Shown piece by piece: positions 43,107-51,658 of a DNA stretch of 64,000 nt. The notes beneath the pieces were generated by a model. That model made no database searches. It worked only from the letters and a program-made list of their open reading frames with translations, and was not told the DNA's origin. Source of the DNA: Bog-473 sp963836605 (GTDB lineage: Bacteria > Actinomycetota > Acidimicrobiia > Acidimicrobiales > RAAP-2); the NCBI GenBank assembly GCA_963836605.1, contig CAWIKB010000011.1, positions 806,001 to 870,000 on the forward strand, written 5' to 3'. The translations under genes and the position numbers were made by a program. Numbering within the stretch: position 1 is the first letter of the stretch; the number at the start of each line of letters is the position of its first letter.

Positions 43107-44465
43107 ATGCCATCCCCCCACCAACGAGCCGAGCGCTTCCACTACGACGGCTACACCATCGATCCCGGCAAGGGCGAGATCCGCTGCCGCTATTCGACCG
43201 GGCGGCACACCTTCACCGAGCGCTACGAGTTCGGTCCCGGCGGCCAGTGGGACGATCCGGCCACCGACGCCGCAGCCCGCCTGCTCTACCTCCTGGCCGG
43301 CGTTTCGTACTACAAGACCGGCGCCGCACCGGTCATCGACCTGGGGCCCATTGCGTCCACCGCCGACGAGCGGGCTCTCTTGCAGCGGTACTACCGGCAC
43401 GGTCTGGGGGAGTTCGCCTACCGCAACGGGCTCGACCTGCGCGACCTCGCCGTCGAGGGACCTGATGCGCCGCCCGCCCGCGCCCGTGACTACGTTCCGG
43501 ACCCGGGACGCCCGCTGATCCCCTTCGGCGGAGGTATTGATTCCATCGTGACGGTCGATTCGATCGCTGCCGCCTCGGACGCGGCGCTCTTCATCGTCCA
43601 TCCGCCGGGCGACCACTTCGGCGCCATCGAGCAGGCCGCCTCGGTGACCACGCTGCCCATCGTCCGAGCCGTGCGCGAGATCGATCCACTGGTCCGCCGC
43701 TCGGCCGAGCTCGGCTTCCTCAACGGACACGTGCCGATCACCGCGGTGATCTCGACGGCCGCCGTCGTGGCCGCCGTGCTGGGTCGGCGTGACGCCGTGG
43801 TGCTCTCCAACGAGTGGTCGGCCTCGGTCCCGACCCTCCTCCACGCCGGTGAACCGGTCAATCACCAGTGGTCAAAGGGCATCGAGTTCGAGCGGGACCT
43901 CGCTCACCTCGTGACCGCGTCCCTCGGCCCGCGCCTCTCGGTGTTCTCCTACCTTCGGCCCCGCTCCGAACTCTGGGTGGCGCAACAGTTCGCCGGCCTC
44001 ACCAATTTCCACGATGTCTTCCGAAGTTGTAATCGGTCCTTCCATCAGGATCCCAGAGAGCGTCTGCAGCAGTGGTGCGGAACCTGCGACAAGTGCTGCT
44101 TCATCGATCTCATCCTGGCGCCCTTCCTGCCCGCGGCTTCCCTGCGTCGCATCTTCGCGGACCGCGAGCCTCTCGAGAACCCCGAACTGCGGCACCGCTT
44201 CGGGACCCTGCTCGGGCTGGCCCCCGATACCAGGCCTTTCGAGTGTGTCGGCGACATTGACGAGTGCCGCGCCGCCGTGGCCCTGGCTGGCGCGCGTCCC
44301 GATCGCCGTGACACGCCGATGTTGCGCCAATTGGCGGACGAAGTCGCGGCGTCGGAAGCAGCCAGAGCGAACGGTCCGGGACCGGACCGGCCGCTTTCGC
44401 TGCTCCAACCGACCGGTCCGCACTACATTCCCGAGCGATATGCGCCACCCGATCTCCTGGACTGA
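43107..44465 (+). CDS. murL: UDP-MurNAc-L-Ala-L-Glu epimerase MurL
   Basis: A 452-residue protein with the outline of MurL, which inverts the terminal L-glutamate of UDP-MurNAc-L-Ala-L-Glu to D-Glu, replacing glutamate racemase MurI plus MurD. Visible blocks are FHYDGYTIDPGKGEIRCRYS, LLYLLAGVSYYKTGAAPVID, the nucleotide-type loop PLIPFGGGIDSIVTVD, AVVLSNEWSASVPT, NHQWSKGIEFERDL and the Cys cluster WCGTCDKCCFIDLILAPFLP. The SGG-IDS-like loop suggests ATP use, in line with MurL chemistry. The stop overlaps the start of murD2 by 26 bases, the diagnostic partner. The assignment rests on this pairing and remembered sequence features. Confidence 0.85.
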   Translation: MPSPHQRAERFHYDGYTIDPGKGEIRCRYSTGRHTFTERYEFGPGGQWDDPATDAAARLLYLLAGVSYYKTGAAPVIDLGPIASTADERALLQRYYRHGLGEFAYRNGLDLRDLAVEGPDAPPARARDYVPDPGRPLIPFGGGIDSIVTVDSIAAASDAALFIVHPPGDHFGAIEQAASVTTLPIVRAVREIDPLVRRSAELGFLNGHVPITAVISTAAVVAAVLGRRDAVVLSNEWSASVPTLLHAGEPVNHQWSKGIEFERDLAHLVTASLGPRLSVFSYLRPRSELWVAQQFAGLTNFHDVFRSCNRSFHQDPRERLQQWCGTCDKCCFIDLILAPFLPAASLRRIFADREPLENPELRHRFGTLLGLAPDTRPFECVGDIDECRAAVALAGARPDRRDTPMLRQLADEVAASEAARANGPGPDRPLSLLQPTGPHYIPERYAPPDLLD

Positions 44466-45777
44466 GCTCTCGGGCGCCTCGGTTGGCCTCTGGGGCATGG
44501 GAGTCGAGGGGCGGGCCAGCCTCCATCGGCTCGAGGCGTCGGGCTTGCTGCCCGTCCTCGTCGACGACAAGCCACCCGGCGCCGGGGCCGACGGTCTCGA
44601 GGTACTGGCCACCGGTCAGGGCGGACTCGAGGCGCTCCTGGGGTGCGACGTCGTCATCAAGAGCCCCGGCATCAGTCGCTACCGGCCCGAGGTCGGGCGC
44701 CTGGAGCGCGCCGGCATCCCGGTACGCGGCGGTCTCGGACTCTGGCTCGAGGGGGCCACTCGCTCTCGGGTGGCCTGTGTCACCGGGACCAAGGGGAAGA
44801 GCACCACCGCCGCCCTGGCCGGACACCTCCTGACCCACCTCGGCTACCGCGCCGGGGTCGGTGGCAATATCGGTGCACCCCCGTGGGAACCCTCGTCGGA
44901 ACCCGAGCCCGACATCTGGGTGATCGAGACATCGAGCTATCAGGTGCCGGACCTGACCGTCGGCCCGGCGGTTGTGGCCGTGACCTCCCTCTCACCCGAC
45001 CACCTCGACTGGCACGGCAGCCTCGAGCGCTACTACGGCGACAAGTTGTCGCTGTGCAGCAAACCGGGAGTCGAGGTGGCCCTGGTCAATGGCAGCGATG
45101 CGACCCTGCGCCAGCAGGCCGGGTCCCTGGGCCCCCACCTCCGGTGGATCGACGCGGACCGGGCGGACGAGGTGCCCTGGTTCGGCGCCTTGGGCCTTCC
45201 CGGCCGGCACAACCTCCGCAACGCGGTGATGGCCCGCGCCGTGCTCCTGGCCCTCGGCATCGAGGAGGCCGCCGACGACCGGCTGATGGCCCGAGCGGCC
45301 GAGGGGTTCACCGGTCTCCCGAGCCGCTGTCATTCGCTCGGCCGGGTGGCGGGGGTGGAGTTCGTCGACGACAGCCTCTCCACCAACGTCCTCCCGGCCC
45401 AGGTTGCCCTCGAGGCCTATGGCGACCGGCCGGTGGCGCTTCTGGTGGGCGGGCACGACCGCGGGCTCGACTACACACCGCTCGGTCACGTCGTGGCGCG
45501 CCGCCGGCACCCCACCCTGGTGGTCACCCTGCCCGACAACGGGCCGCGCATCGGTCAGGCCATCCGGAGCGTCACCGGAGATCAGTTCGAGGTGGTCGCC
45601 GCGGCGGACCTCGACCAGGCCGTGGCCGCCGCGTTCACGTGGGCCGAATCAGGCGGGCCCGACGCGGTGGTGCTGCTCTCGCCCGCTGCGCCGAGCTTCG
45701 GGCGGTTCACCGACTACCGCGCCCGAGGCCGCTCCTTTTCCGACGCGGCAGCCCGGTTGGGCGAACTCGTTCCCTGA
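44440..45777 (+). CDS. murD2: UDP-N-acetylmuramoyl-L-alanine--L-glutamate ligase MurD2
   Basis: A Mur ligase of about 445 residues that adds L-glutamate (not D-glutamate) to UDP-MurNAc-L-Ala. The N-terminal domain starts GASVGLWGMGVEGRASLHRL. The central ATP domain has VACVTGTKGKSTTAALAGHL, GGNIGAPPWE, WVIETSSYQVPDLTVGPAVV and TSLSPDHLDWHGSLERYYGD. The C-terminal domain has GLPGRHNLRNAVMARAVLLA and the ligase Asp/Arg block FVDDSLSTN. ATG 44440 lies inside the end of murL. With MurL it makes the D-Glu-containing intermediate by ligation followed by epimerisation. No conventional murI or murD is in the window. Confidence 0.88.
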   Translation: MRHPISWTELSGASVGLWGMGVEGRASLHRLEASGLLPVLVDDKPPGAGADGLEVLATGQGGLEALLGCDVVIKSPGISRYRPEVGRLERAGIPVRGGLGLWLEGATRSRVACVTGTKGKSTTAALAGHLLTHLGYRAGVGGNIGAPPWEPSSEPEPDIWVIETSSYQVPDLTVGPAVVAVTSLSPDHLDWHGSLERYYGDKLSLCSKPGVEVALVNGSDATLRQQAGSLGPHLRWIDADRADEVPWFGALGLPGRHNLRNAVMARAVLLALGIEEAADDRLMARAAEGFTGLPSRCHSLGRVAGVEFVDDSLSTNVLPAQVALEAYGDRPVALLVGGHDRGLDYTPLGHVVARRRHPTLVVTLPDNGPRIGQAIRSVTGDQFEVVAAADLDQAVAAAFTWAESGGPDAVVLLSPAAPSFGRFTDYRARGRSFSDAAARLGELVP

Positions 45778-45803
45778 GCTGAGCGGAGCGGACGCGAAGT
45801 CGA

Positions 45804-46457
45804 TCAGGCGGCGTTGGGGGCGAGCTCGTCGCGCTCACTCAGGAACGCCCACCAGCCGTCAGCGGCCGCACGCGCCGCGTCGTGCACCACCGCGGCGTCG
45901 GCGTCGAGCGCCGCCAGGGCCTCAGCCGACCACTCGGCGTGCGCGATCTCCTGGGTGCTGTGGATGTCCCAGAACCGCGTTCCCTCGCGATCCATGCCGT
46001 AGTGCCGCCGCAGTCCGTCGCCCTTGGACGCGGCGATATCGGCTGCCTGGACCTCGTAGGCCGCGACCATGGCCAACGCGGCCACTGGATCCTGAGCTGC
46101 CGCGGCCCGAAGGTTAGCCAGCAATGCAGTCGTCGCAGTGGTCGGAGCCACGTCGGCGCGGGCTCCGGCGGCCCGGGCGAACGATTCGAAGAGGACGGCG
46201 TGGGACTCCGGCGCACTCAGCTCATCAATCAGGTTGGATTCCACCAGGGTGCGTGCCGCCCCCTTCGGCAGATGCGCGGCAATGGCGGCCAGCGTGATCG
46301 GGAGCTCGCGCTCGAGCAGGCGGTACTGCTCGGCGTAGGCGGCGAGCTCGCCGTGGGCCAGGCTCCCGGCCTCCCAGCGGCGGTAGAAGGGATGGGCCAG
46401 AAGGTGGCGACCGGACAGTGCGTCGTCCAGCACGTCGTGCATCTGCGATGTGGGCAT
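45804..46457 (-). CDS. Haem-oxygenase-like-fold iron-containing protein (TenA/PqqC/CADD group)
   Basis: A 217-residue all-helical protein. LAHPFYRRWEAGSLAHGELA, AAYAEQYRLLERELP, NLIDELSAPESHAVLFESFA and AAYEVQAADIAASKGDGLRR are followed by IHSTQEIAHAEWSAEALAAL. The Glu, Asp-x2-His and H-x3-(E)-x2-H-like positions fit the di-iron haem-oxygenase-like oxidases, with putative ligands E in NLIDE, H in ESHAVL, E in AAYE, D-x-H in WDIH, and H in IAHAEW. Relatives include CADD (pABA synthesis) and small-molecule oxidases. It is convergent with murD2. Substrate cannot be told; a pABA-forming role is tempting given the folate operon but unsupported. Confidence 0.72.
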   Translation of the reverse strand: MPTSQMHDVLDDALSGRHLLAHPFYRRWEAGSLAHGELAAYAEQYRLLERELPITLAAIAAHLPKGAARTLVESNLIDELSAPESHAVLFESFARAAGARADVAPTTATTALLANLRAAAAQDPVAALAMVAAYEVQAADIAASKGDGLRRHYGMDREGTRFWDIHSTQEIAHAEWSAEALAALDADAAVVHDAARAAADGWWAFLSERDELAPNAA

Positions 46458-46521
46458 GGGGCACTTTATCTCCCCGCCGCCAACCCGAGTGTCACGGCGG
46501 TGGTCACCAACGGGCACAATC

Positions 46522-47400
46522 ATGGCCGTGCTCAGCCTCCTGTGCTTCGTCATCGGTGGGCTGATCGGGTGGAGGGCGTCAAAGGGGGGACCTGCGGTGC
46601 GGCGGGCCTGGCCCATCTTCCTGCGCGTGCAGATATTCGTCACGGCGGCCGTCCTTTCGTTGGTTGCCGCCTGGCGCCTCACGTCAGCGGGCGAGCTGGT
46701 GGGACCCCTGCTCTTGGCCGCCGGACTCTGGGTCATGTTCATCGCGGCAATGGTGACCCGCGGTCGCCGGAGCGGCGGCGAGGGCGCGCTGGAGGCCTGG
46801 GCCGTATCGCCCAACGGGAGCTTCTGGGTCGTGCCCGCCGCTTCGGCCTTCGCCGGTTCGGCCGGTGTCATGATCGCCGTGCTGGCCAACGTGGCCAACG
46901 CCGCGGTCAACGCCGTGTGCGTGCACCTCATGCGCCGCGACGCGCCGTTCAAGCAGCGCCGGTCCACGACCTGGGTAGACCAGTCTCCGCTCCTGGCGTC
47001 GGTCATAGGGCTCCTTCTCCACCTGGCCGGCTCTGCCCCTTCCTGGACCGAAGGGGTGCTGACCCTGGCCGGCCCGCTCCTGGCCTTCTCCGGAGCCGCA
47101 CTCTTTGCCGGGTCGGTGATCCACCCGCACAACCTGTCGGTGGAACGGACGACGCATTCGCTCCGGCGTTGGACTTGGCTCACCGTCGTGAGAGTCGGCT
47201 ACTACCTGCTCATCGTGATCCTGGCCACCTCGAACCCCCTGGCCATAGTCGCCGCTCTGAGTGCGCTCAGTGCCCCGTCGTTCAACCCCATTCAGCAGGC
47301 TGTGCTCTACGGCTATCGCTCGGCCGTGGTCACCGCCGCGGTGCGATGGGGCTGGGCCCTGACGCCCTTCGGTCTTGGATTGGCCGCATTTCTCCGCTGA
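46522..47400 (+). CDS. Polytopic membrane protein, about nine helices
   Basis: A 292-residue protein almost entirely of membrane segments: VLSLLCFVIGGLIGWRAS at the N-terminus, then IFVTAAVLSLVAAWRL, LVGPLLLAAGLWVMFIAAMV, SFWVVPAASAFAGSAGVMIA, PLLASVIGLLLHLAG and several C-terminal helices. The block NGSFWVVPAASAFAG recalls the conserved half-helix of auxin-efflux-carrier-type transporters, but the match is loose. ATG 46522 avoids the polar leader of the longer frame from 46450. Divergent from the haem-oxygenase-like gene with only 64 bases between. Function not assigned. Confidence 0.6.
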   Translation: MAVLSLLCFVIGGLIGWRASKGGPAVRRAWPIFLRVQIFVTAAVLSLVAAWRLTSAGELVGPLLLAAGLWVMFIAAMVTRGRRSGGEGALEAWAVSPNGSFWVVPAASAFAGSAGVMIAVLANVANAAVNAVCVHLMRRDAPFKQRRSTTWVDQSPLLASVIGLLLHLAGSAPSWTEGVLTLAGPLLAFSGAALFAGSVIHPHNLSVERTTHSLRRWTWLTVVRVGYYLLIVILATSNPLAIVAALSALSAPSFNPIQQAVLYGYRSAVVTAAVRWGWALTPFGLGLAAFLR

Positions 47401-47455
47401 ACCTGTCGCTCCCATGCCCCCGGAAGCGACCTGGCCCTGAGGTACCGTGGAATCA

Positions 47456-47752
47456 ATGATTTTCTGGCTTTACGTCGTGTCGGCGGTCGTTGTCTACTGC
47501 ATCCCCTCCTACATCGCGCACGAGCGCCGTGACCCTCACTTCAAGGCCATCCTGCTCGTCAACCTCCTGCTCGGCTGGACCATCATCGGCTGGTTCGCCG
47601 CCCTGATCATGGCGCTGGTCGATTCCCGCCGGATATCCAGCCTCGGGCTTCGGGCCCGGGAGGCCTACTACGCGACGGCGGAGCGCTTCTCACCCGTTGA
47701 AGCGGACGACGATCGAGGCTCGGGAAACCCTTCGTCCCTCCCGCGGGCCTGA
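47456..47752 (+). CDS. Superinfection immunity family membrane protein
   Basis: A 98-residue protein with an N-terminal helix MIFWLYVVSAVVVYCIPSYI, a polar loop AHERRDPHFKAILLVNLLLG and a second helix WTIIGWFAALIMALVDSRR. The last two blocks (FKAI...NLLLGWT-x-IGW) are the hallmark of the Imm_superinfect family, named from phage T4 Imm, which blocks DNA injection of a second phage. In bacteria most members are of unknown role. Start is ATG 47456; a GTG three codons upstream is possible. Confidence 0.82.
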   Translation: MIFWLYVVSAVVVYCIPSYIAHERRDPHFKAILLVNLLLGWTIIGWFAALIMALVDSRRISSLGLRAREAYYATAERFSPVEADDDRGSGNPSSLPRA

Positions 47753-47819
47753 GCGAAAGGACACAGCGCTCTGCACGAGCGGACCAGGCGCCCAAAAGCT
47801 GTTTGCTGAAGGGTCCAGC

Positions 47820-48356
47820 TCAGAAGGAACTGTCGGCGATCACCGACTTGTACGGCAACCCGAGATTGCGCCGGATGAACGTCGTGAGCGTTGCCGCGTC
47901 GAAAGCATCAGTGAAGTATCGCTTTCCCCAGGCTGAGACATCCTGAGCATTTCGAAGGGCAAGCGAGCCAAGCTGCGAGATGTCAGCCTCCAACTTCCCG
48001 ACGAATTGCGCGAGCGACTTGCTCTCGAGGTCAACCGGAGCGGGCCACCTCTCAGTGAGCAATCCCTTCTTCATGGCCTTGAGGCGGGCAATGAGGGGAG
48101 CGGCGGCCACTTCGACCTCTGCGGCCGTCGTTGTGGCGTTGGCCTGAGAAAGCTCTCCGCCGAACACACTGGCTGAAAAATTCAGGGGATTTGCGAGGGC
48201 CAGGTATCGTTTCGCCGCCGCGGATTTTGAAAGGGCCTTCGCCTCATGTCGTGTGGCGCTGTGGTTCGACGCCGCCGCGGCCACTGAGGAAGCGGCCAAG
48301 GTGAGCGCGACGACTACAACCCCCGTCACCACGGCCCTGCGCCCGATGCCCCACAT
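47820..48356 (-). CDS. Secreted or membrane-anchored helical protein, unknown
   Basis: A 178-residue protein with an N-terminal signal sequence (RRAVVTGVVVVALTLAASSV, possible cleavage after AAA) and a mature part of amphipathic helices: RYLALANPLNFSASVFGGEL, AAPLIARLKAMKKGLLTERW and LGSLALRNAQDVSAWGKRYF. There are no cysteines. No family was recognised. Ala and Leu content and export signal suggest an extracytoplasmic helical domain. It stands alone, 75 bases from the next gene. Confidence 0.65.
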   Translation of the reverse strand: MWGIGRRAVVTGVVVVALTLAASSVAAAASNHSATRHEAKALSKSAAAKRYLALANPLNFSASVFGGELSQANATTTAAEVEVAAAPLIARLKAMKKGLLTERWPAPVDLESKSLAQFVGKLEADISQLGSLALRNAQDVSAWGKRYFTDAFDAATLTTFIRRNLGLPYKSVIADSSF

Positions 48357-48431
48357 GTCCCCTCGTCCACCCCGCAGAGGGCATTTCTAGTCCACCGACC
48401 CGTGTGTTGGGACCGCCGACAGAGCCGTGGG

Positions 48432-49094
48432 TCAAGGGTCTCGGGTCGCGCGCACGACGACGTCGTCCAACGGGACCGTCCGGCCGGCGCGGTTCGTGAG
48501 GGTGCCCACGGGCTCGTCGGCCGTGACGATCTCCCACTTGGTGCCGTCGAGTCCCGCCGCGATGCTCGCCGCGGTGACCCGCACCTCTTCGGGAGGGTGG
48601 TGTCCGGGGTCCTGCTGTACCTGGTTGTGTCCGTGGCCGGGCGTTTCCGAGGCGTGCCGGTGCCCGACGATCAGCAAGGTGCCGCCCGGTGCGACCCAGC
48701 CGGAAATGCGCTCGTAGAACGCCAGCTGCGGCATGGCGGGGTGCGCGTAGTGGGTTGTGACCAGGTCGAACTGGGTCCCGGGTTCCCAAACGCTCAGGTC
48801 TGCCTCGACCCACTGCACGCGCTCGGGTGCGGCACAACCCTCCGTCGCGCGCTTCGAGGCGCGGGAGAGGGCCTCGGTGGAGATGTCGGCTGCGGTGACG
48901 TGCCAGCCCACGGTGGCCAGCCAGATTGCTTCCGCTCCCTCACCACAACCGGCATCCAGCGCCGAGCCCGGGGCCAGGCTGCTGAGCTCGCGGGCGAGAT
49001 ACGAGTTCGGAACGATCTCTTGGCCCGGCGCGTGCCCGCTCGCCCGTTGCCAGTGGGTTTCCCAGTAGTCCTTGTCGAATGCCCGCGTCATCAC
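48432..49094 (-). CDS. Class I SAM-dependent methyltransferase
   Basis: A 220-residue methyltransferase. SAM motif I is SALDAGCGEGAEAIWLATVG, followed by WHVTAADISTEALSRASKRA (acidic end of beta-2), VEADLSVWEPGTQFDLVTTH and GWVAPGGTLLIVGHR. The N-terminus (DKDYWETHWQRA) is typical of small-molecule methyltransferases of the UbiE-like type. Substrate is not evident. It follows the VOC gene by six bases in the same direction, so the two form an operon. Confidence 0.9.
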   Translation of the reverse strand: MMTRAFDKDYWETHWQRASGHAPGQEIVPNSYLARELSSLAPGSALDAGCGEGAEAIWLATVGWHVTAADISTEALSRASKRATEGCAAPERVQWVEADLSVWEPGTQFDLVTTHYAHPAMPQLAFYERISGWVAPGGTLLIVGHRHASETPGHGHNQVQQDPGHHPPEEVRVTAASIAAGLDGTKWEIVTADEPVGTLTNRAGRTVPLDDVVVRATRDP

Positions 49095-49100
49095 GCCCTG

Positions 49101-49970
49101 CTACGTCGTGAGGTCCTTGTTCTCGGCAACGAACTGCCCGGCGATGAAGGTCGCTCCCTGTGGGTCCTTGATCACGGCCAACCTGGTCCAGGGAGCATCG
49201 AACGGACCGGCGACGATCTCGCCGCCGAGCTCGCCCGCTCTCGCCGCCGCGGCGTCGGCGTTGTCGACGGCGAACGTAACGCTCCAGTGCGCCGGCGTTT
49301 CGGGGTCGTCGTCCGCGATCGGATTGAGAGCGGCCACGACGTCGATGAAGCCGTCGGGTGCACCCATCTGCACCATCTGCTCGCGCAGGCCCGGGGTGTT
49401 CGCCTCGAGGTGGTCACCGTAGCCCGGCAGCGTCCACATGGCGCCGCCCGGCATCTCCAGCGTGGTCCAGCCGAAGACCGCGCCATAGAACGTCTTGGCA
49501 CCTTCGGGGTCGCGGGTCACCAGGCCATTGAAGTTCACGGACCCATGCTCGTTGACCACCGTCGCGCCCTTGTGATCCTTCGCCTGCCAGACGGTGAAGA
49601 TGACTCCCTCGGGATCGCTGAGAACCGCCATCCGCCCCGCGTCCATGACGTCGAAGGGCTCCGAAACCACCCGGCCCCCGGCCCGTCGAACCCGACTCGC
49701 CGTCTCGTCCGCGCTGTCGACCCATATGTAGGTGTTCCAGACCGCCGTCGACGGAGCGCCCTCGGGAATGGGACCGATCGCGGCGACATCACCGCCGTGC
49801 AACCGGCCGATGAAGTACGGGAGCTCGGAACCTTCGGGCATCATGTTCTCAAGTTCCCATCCGAACAAGCCACGGTAGAACGGAAGGGCAGCTTGAGGGT
49901 CCGGCTGGCTGGTGTCGACCCAGCAGGGAACGCCCGGGATGTATCCGTCTCGCTCGGCCATGGTCGCCAC
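49101..49970 (-). CDS. VOC family protein with two glyoxalase-like domains
   Basis: A 289-residue protein made of two homologous halves, about residues 10-135 and 145-285. Each begins with a strand and the GxFYxxxFGW block (AALPFYRGLFGWELE; AKTFYGAVFGWTTL) and ends with PEG/PQG after a metal-binding-type Glu (LSDPEGVIFTVWQ; IKDPQGATFIAGQF). Such tandem VOC proteins are common in actinobacteria, where some confer antibiotic tolerance and others are hydroxylase-like; the specific role is unknown. A 17-base direct repeat lies 15 bases upstream of the start. Confidence 0.88.
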   Translation of the reverse strand: MATMAERDGYIPGVPCWVDTSQPDPQAALPFYRGLFGWELENMMPEGSELPYFIGRLHGGDVAAIGPIPEGAPSTAVWNTYIWVDSADETASRVRRAGGRVVSEPFDVMDAGRMAVLSDPEGVIFTVWQAKDHKGATVVNEHGSVNFNGLVTRDPEGAKTFYGAVFGWTTLEMPGGAMWTLPGYGDHLEANTPGLREQMVQMGAPDGFIDVVAALNPIADDDPETPAHWSVTFAVDNADAAAARAGELGGEIVAGPFDAPWTRLAVIKDPQGATFIAGQFVAENKDLTT

Positions 49971-49984
49971 CTTTCCGCTCGGGT

Positions 49985-50020
49985 TGATCTGTGTGGATCC
50001 TGGTGATCTGTGTGGATCCT
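49985..50020. repeat. Direct repeat TGATCTGTGTGGATCCT, two copies
   Basis: Two identical 17-base copies at 49985-50001 and 50004-50020, a 19-base period, just upstream of the VOC gene start. Each contains GGATCC and an imperfect GATC...GATC symmetry. It could be an operator or a simple duplication of the leader. Confidence 0.7.
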
Positions 50021-50101
50021 ATGGGGAGAAACCGGTCACCTCGTGACCTCCTCTGGTGGAAATTCGGGGTCGCTCCGGTGAGCCCCGACCCTTGTCCCTG
50101 T

Positions 50102-51658
50102 TCATGTGCTCGGCGGCGTCGCGGTGCATCCGACGCATGGCCCCAACCCGTTGAAGTAGGCAGGGGCGCTGGGCGAGTCGGTGGGGGGGTTGGTCGGGAG
50201 CAGGACCGGGGACCGTGGGGCCTGGTTGAAGTTGAAATCATTGACCATGTTGCCCAGGATCTTCTCGTTCTCGCGGACGTCGGGCCGGGGATCGGGTCGT
50301 CCGTCGGTCTTGGGGTTGAGCCGGGACCCACCCAAGAAGTCGTCCTCGATGAACTTGAGGTAGGCGTCGCTCGAGAGGACCTGGTGGTCGATGTACCCGG
50401 ACTTTGCGTAGGGCGAGATCACCATGGCCGGGACCCGCAGCCCGTAGCCGTTCTGGTCGACGGGGGGCGGGACGACGTGGTCGTAGAAACCGCCCCAGTC
50501 GTCCCACTGCACGAAGATGGCCGTCGAGCTCCAGTCGGGGCTCTTCATGGCCGCGTTGATCACCGCGGTGACATAGGCCTGGCCCTGGTGGACGCTGGCT
50601 GGAGGGTGGTCGCTGTCTGCCTGAGACGGGGTGACCCACATCACAGCGGGCAGTGTGCCCTTCTTGGCCTCGGAGAAATAGTTGCCCAGCGGTTGGATGT
50701 CGCGGATCTGGTGGTCTTTCTGCACGTCTTCGAAAACCGGCAGCGGGTTCCAGATGCCCGGCGTGAGGTAGCTCTGCGCGACCGGCGGGCAGGCCACGGA
50801 TGCGTCATTCTCGCAGTCGGGCTGCGCTCCCGTCTGCACGTAGTAGGCCCACGAGACGTGTTTGTTGTAGAGAAGCCAGGTGAGGTCGGTCCACGCATTG
50901 GTGATGTCCGCCGTACCGGTGTTGATGGCCTGGTCCACGTACTTTTGCATCTGCACCGGCGTGTAGGGCCCTTTGATCTCGTTCACGCAGCTCGATGGCG
51001 CTGGGCTCGAGCACCTGGCCGACCACCCCGACACCAGGTAGAGGTGATCGGGCAGGGACCAGGATGCCACCGGCTCGAACATGTGGTCGTTGAGCGTGAA
51101 ATCCTTGGCGTAGGTCCAGTAGTTCGGTAGCTCGGCCGCCGTGTGGTATCCCATGACGTCCGGTGCGGCCGAGTTCGAGCACGCGGGGTTGTCGATCTTG
51201 CTCTGGCCGCAGCCTTTCTTGCCTTTGGTCGCCCGCGTAATGAAGCCATCCATCTTCCCCCCGTTGACGTCGGCCACGGCACTGCCTGCGTTGTGTGGCC
51301 CCCCGCCGTTCACGTCAGCCGTGTCGTGGTACGGCTTCTGGCATCCTCCTGAGGGCATCGGAACGCACACGGTTGGTTGACCATTCCGCATTGGGATCCC
51401 GTCCGCCCCCGGGTAGGTCCCGAAGTAGCTGTCGAAGGAACGGTTTTCCTGTTCGATCACGATGATGTGCTTGATCTTGTGGATCCCCGCGGCCACCACG
51501 TAGTGACCGGTCGGCCCTCCGCTCACCCCCTCGGCGGAGGCTGATGGCTGCGAGGGCGAGGAGCTGCCGGCGCTGATCGCCAACGTCAGGACGGCGACGC
51601 TGCCCAAGGCGATGGCCCAGCCCATCCCCTGCCGATGTGATCTTGTTCCTCGTGTCAT
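50102..51658 (-). CDS. Secreted phosphoesterase of the phospholipase C / acid phosphatase family
   Basis: About 518 residues. A signal anchor (WAIALGSVAVLTLAISAGSS) precedes the catalytic phosphoesterase domain: KIKHIIVIEQENRSFDSYFG (Glu-Asn metal site), TLNDHMFEPVASWSLPDHLY, WVTPSQADSDHPPASVHQGQ, FVQWDDWGGFYDHVVPPPVD and YAKSGYIDHQVLSSDAYLKF. These match the family of non-haemolytic phospholipase C and AcpA-type enzymes that cleave phosphodiesters or monoesters outside the cell. The start ATG 51658 overlaps the stop of the upstream secreted-protein gene by four bases. The C-terminal 30 residues are Pro-rich with two Cys. Confidence 0.9.
   Translation of the reverse strand: MTRGTRSHRQGMGWAIALGSVAVLTLAISAGSSSPSQPSASAEGVSGGPTGHYVVAAGIHKIKHIIVIEQENRSFDSYFGTYPGADGIPMRNGQPTVCVPMPSGGCQKPYHDTADVNGGGPHNAGSAVADVNGGKMDGFITRATKGKKGCGQSKIDNPACSNSAAPDVMGYHTAAELPNYWTYAKDFTLNDHMFEPVASWSLPDHLYLVSGWSARCSSPAPSSCVNEIKGPYTPVQMQKYVDQAINTGTADITNAWTDLTWLLYNKHVSWAYYVQTGAQPDCENDASVACPPVAQSYLTPGIWNPLPVFEDVQKDHQIRDIQPLGNYFSEAKKGTLPAVMWVTPSQADSDHPPASVHQGQAYVTAVINAAMKSPDWSSTAIFVQWDDWGGFYDHVVPPPVDQNGYGLRVPAMVISPYAKSGYIDHQVLSSDAYLKFIEDDFLGGSRLNPKTDGRPDPRPDVRENEKILGNMVNDFNFNQAPRSPVLLPTNPPTDSPSAPAYFNGLGPCVGCTATPPST

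Noticed and set aside
41892..43865. 657-codon leftward frame across merR-type, pgeF and murL genes
   Set aside because: It runs antisense through three recognised genes with no motif of its own.
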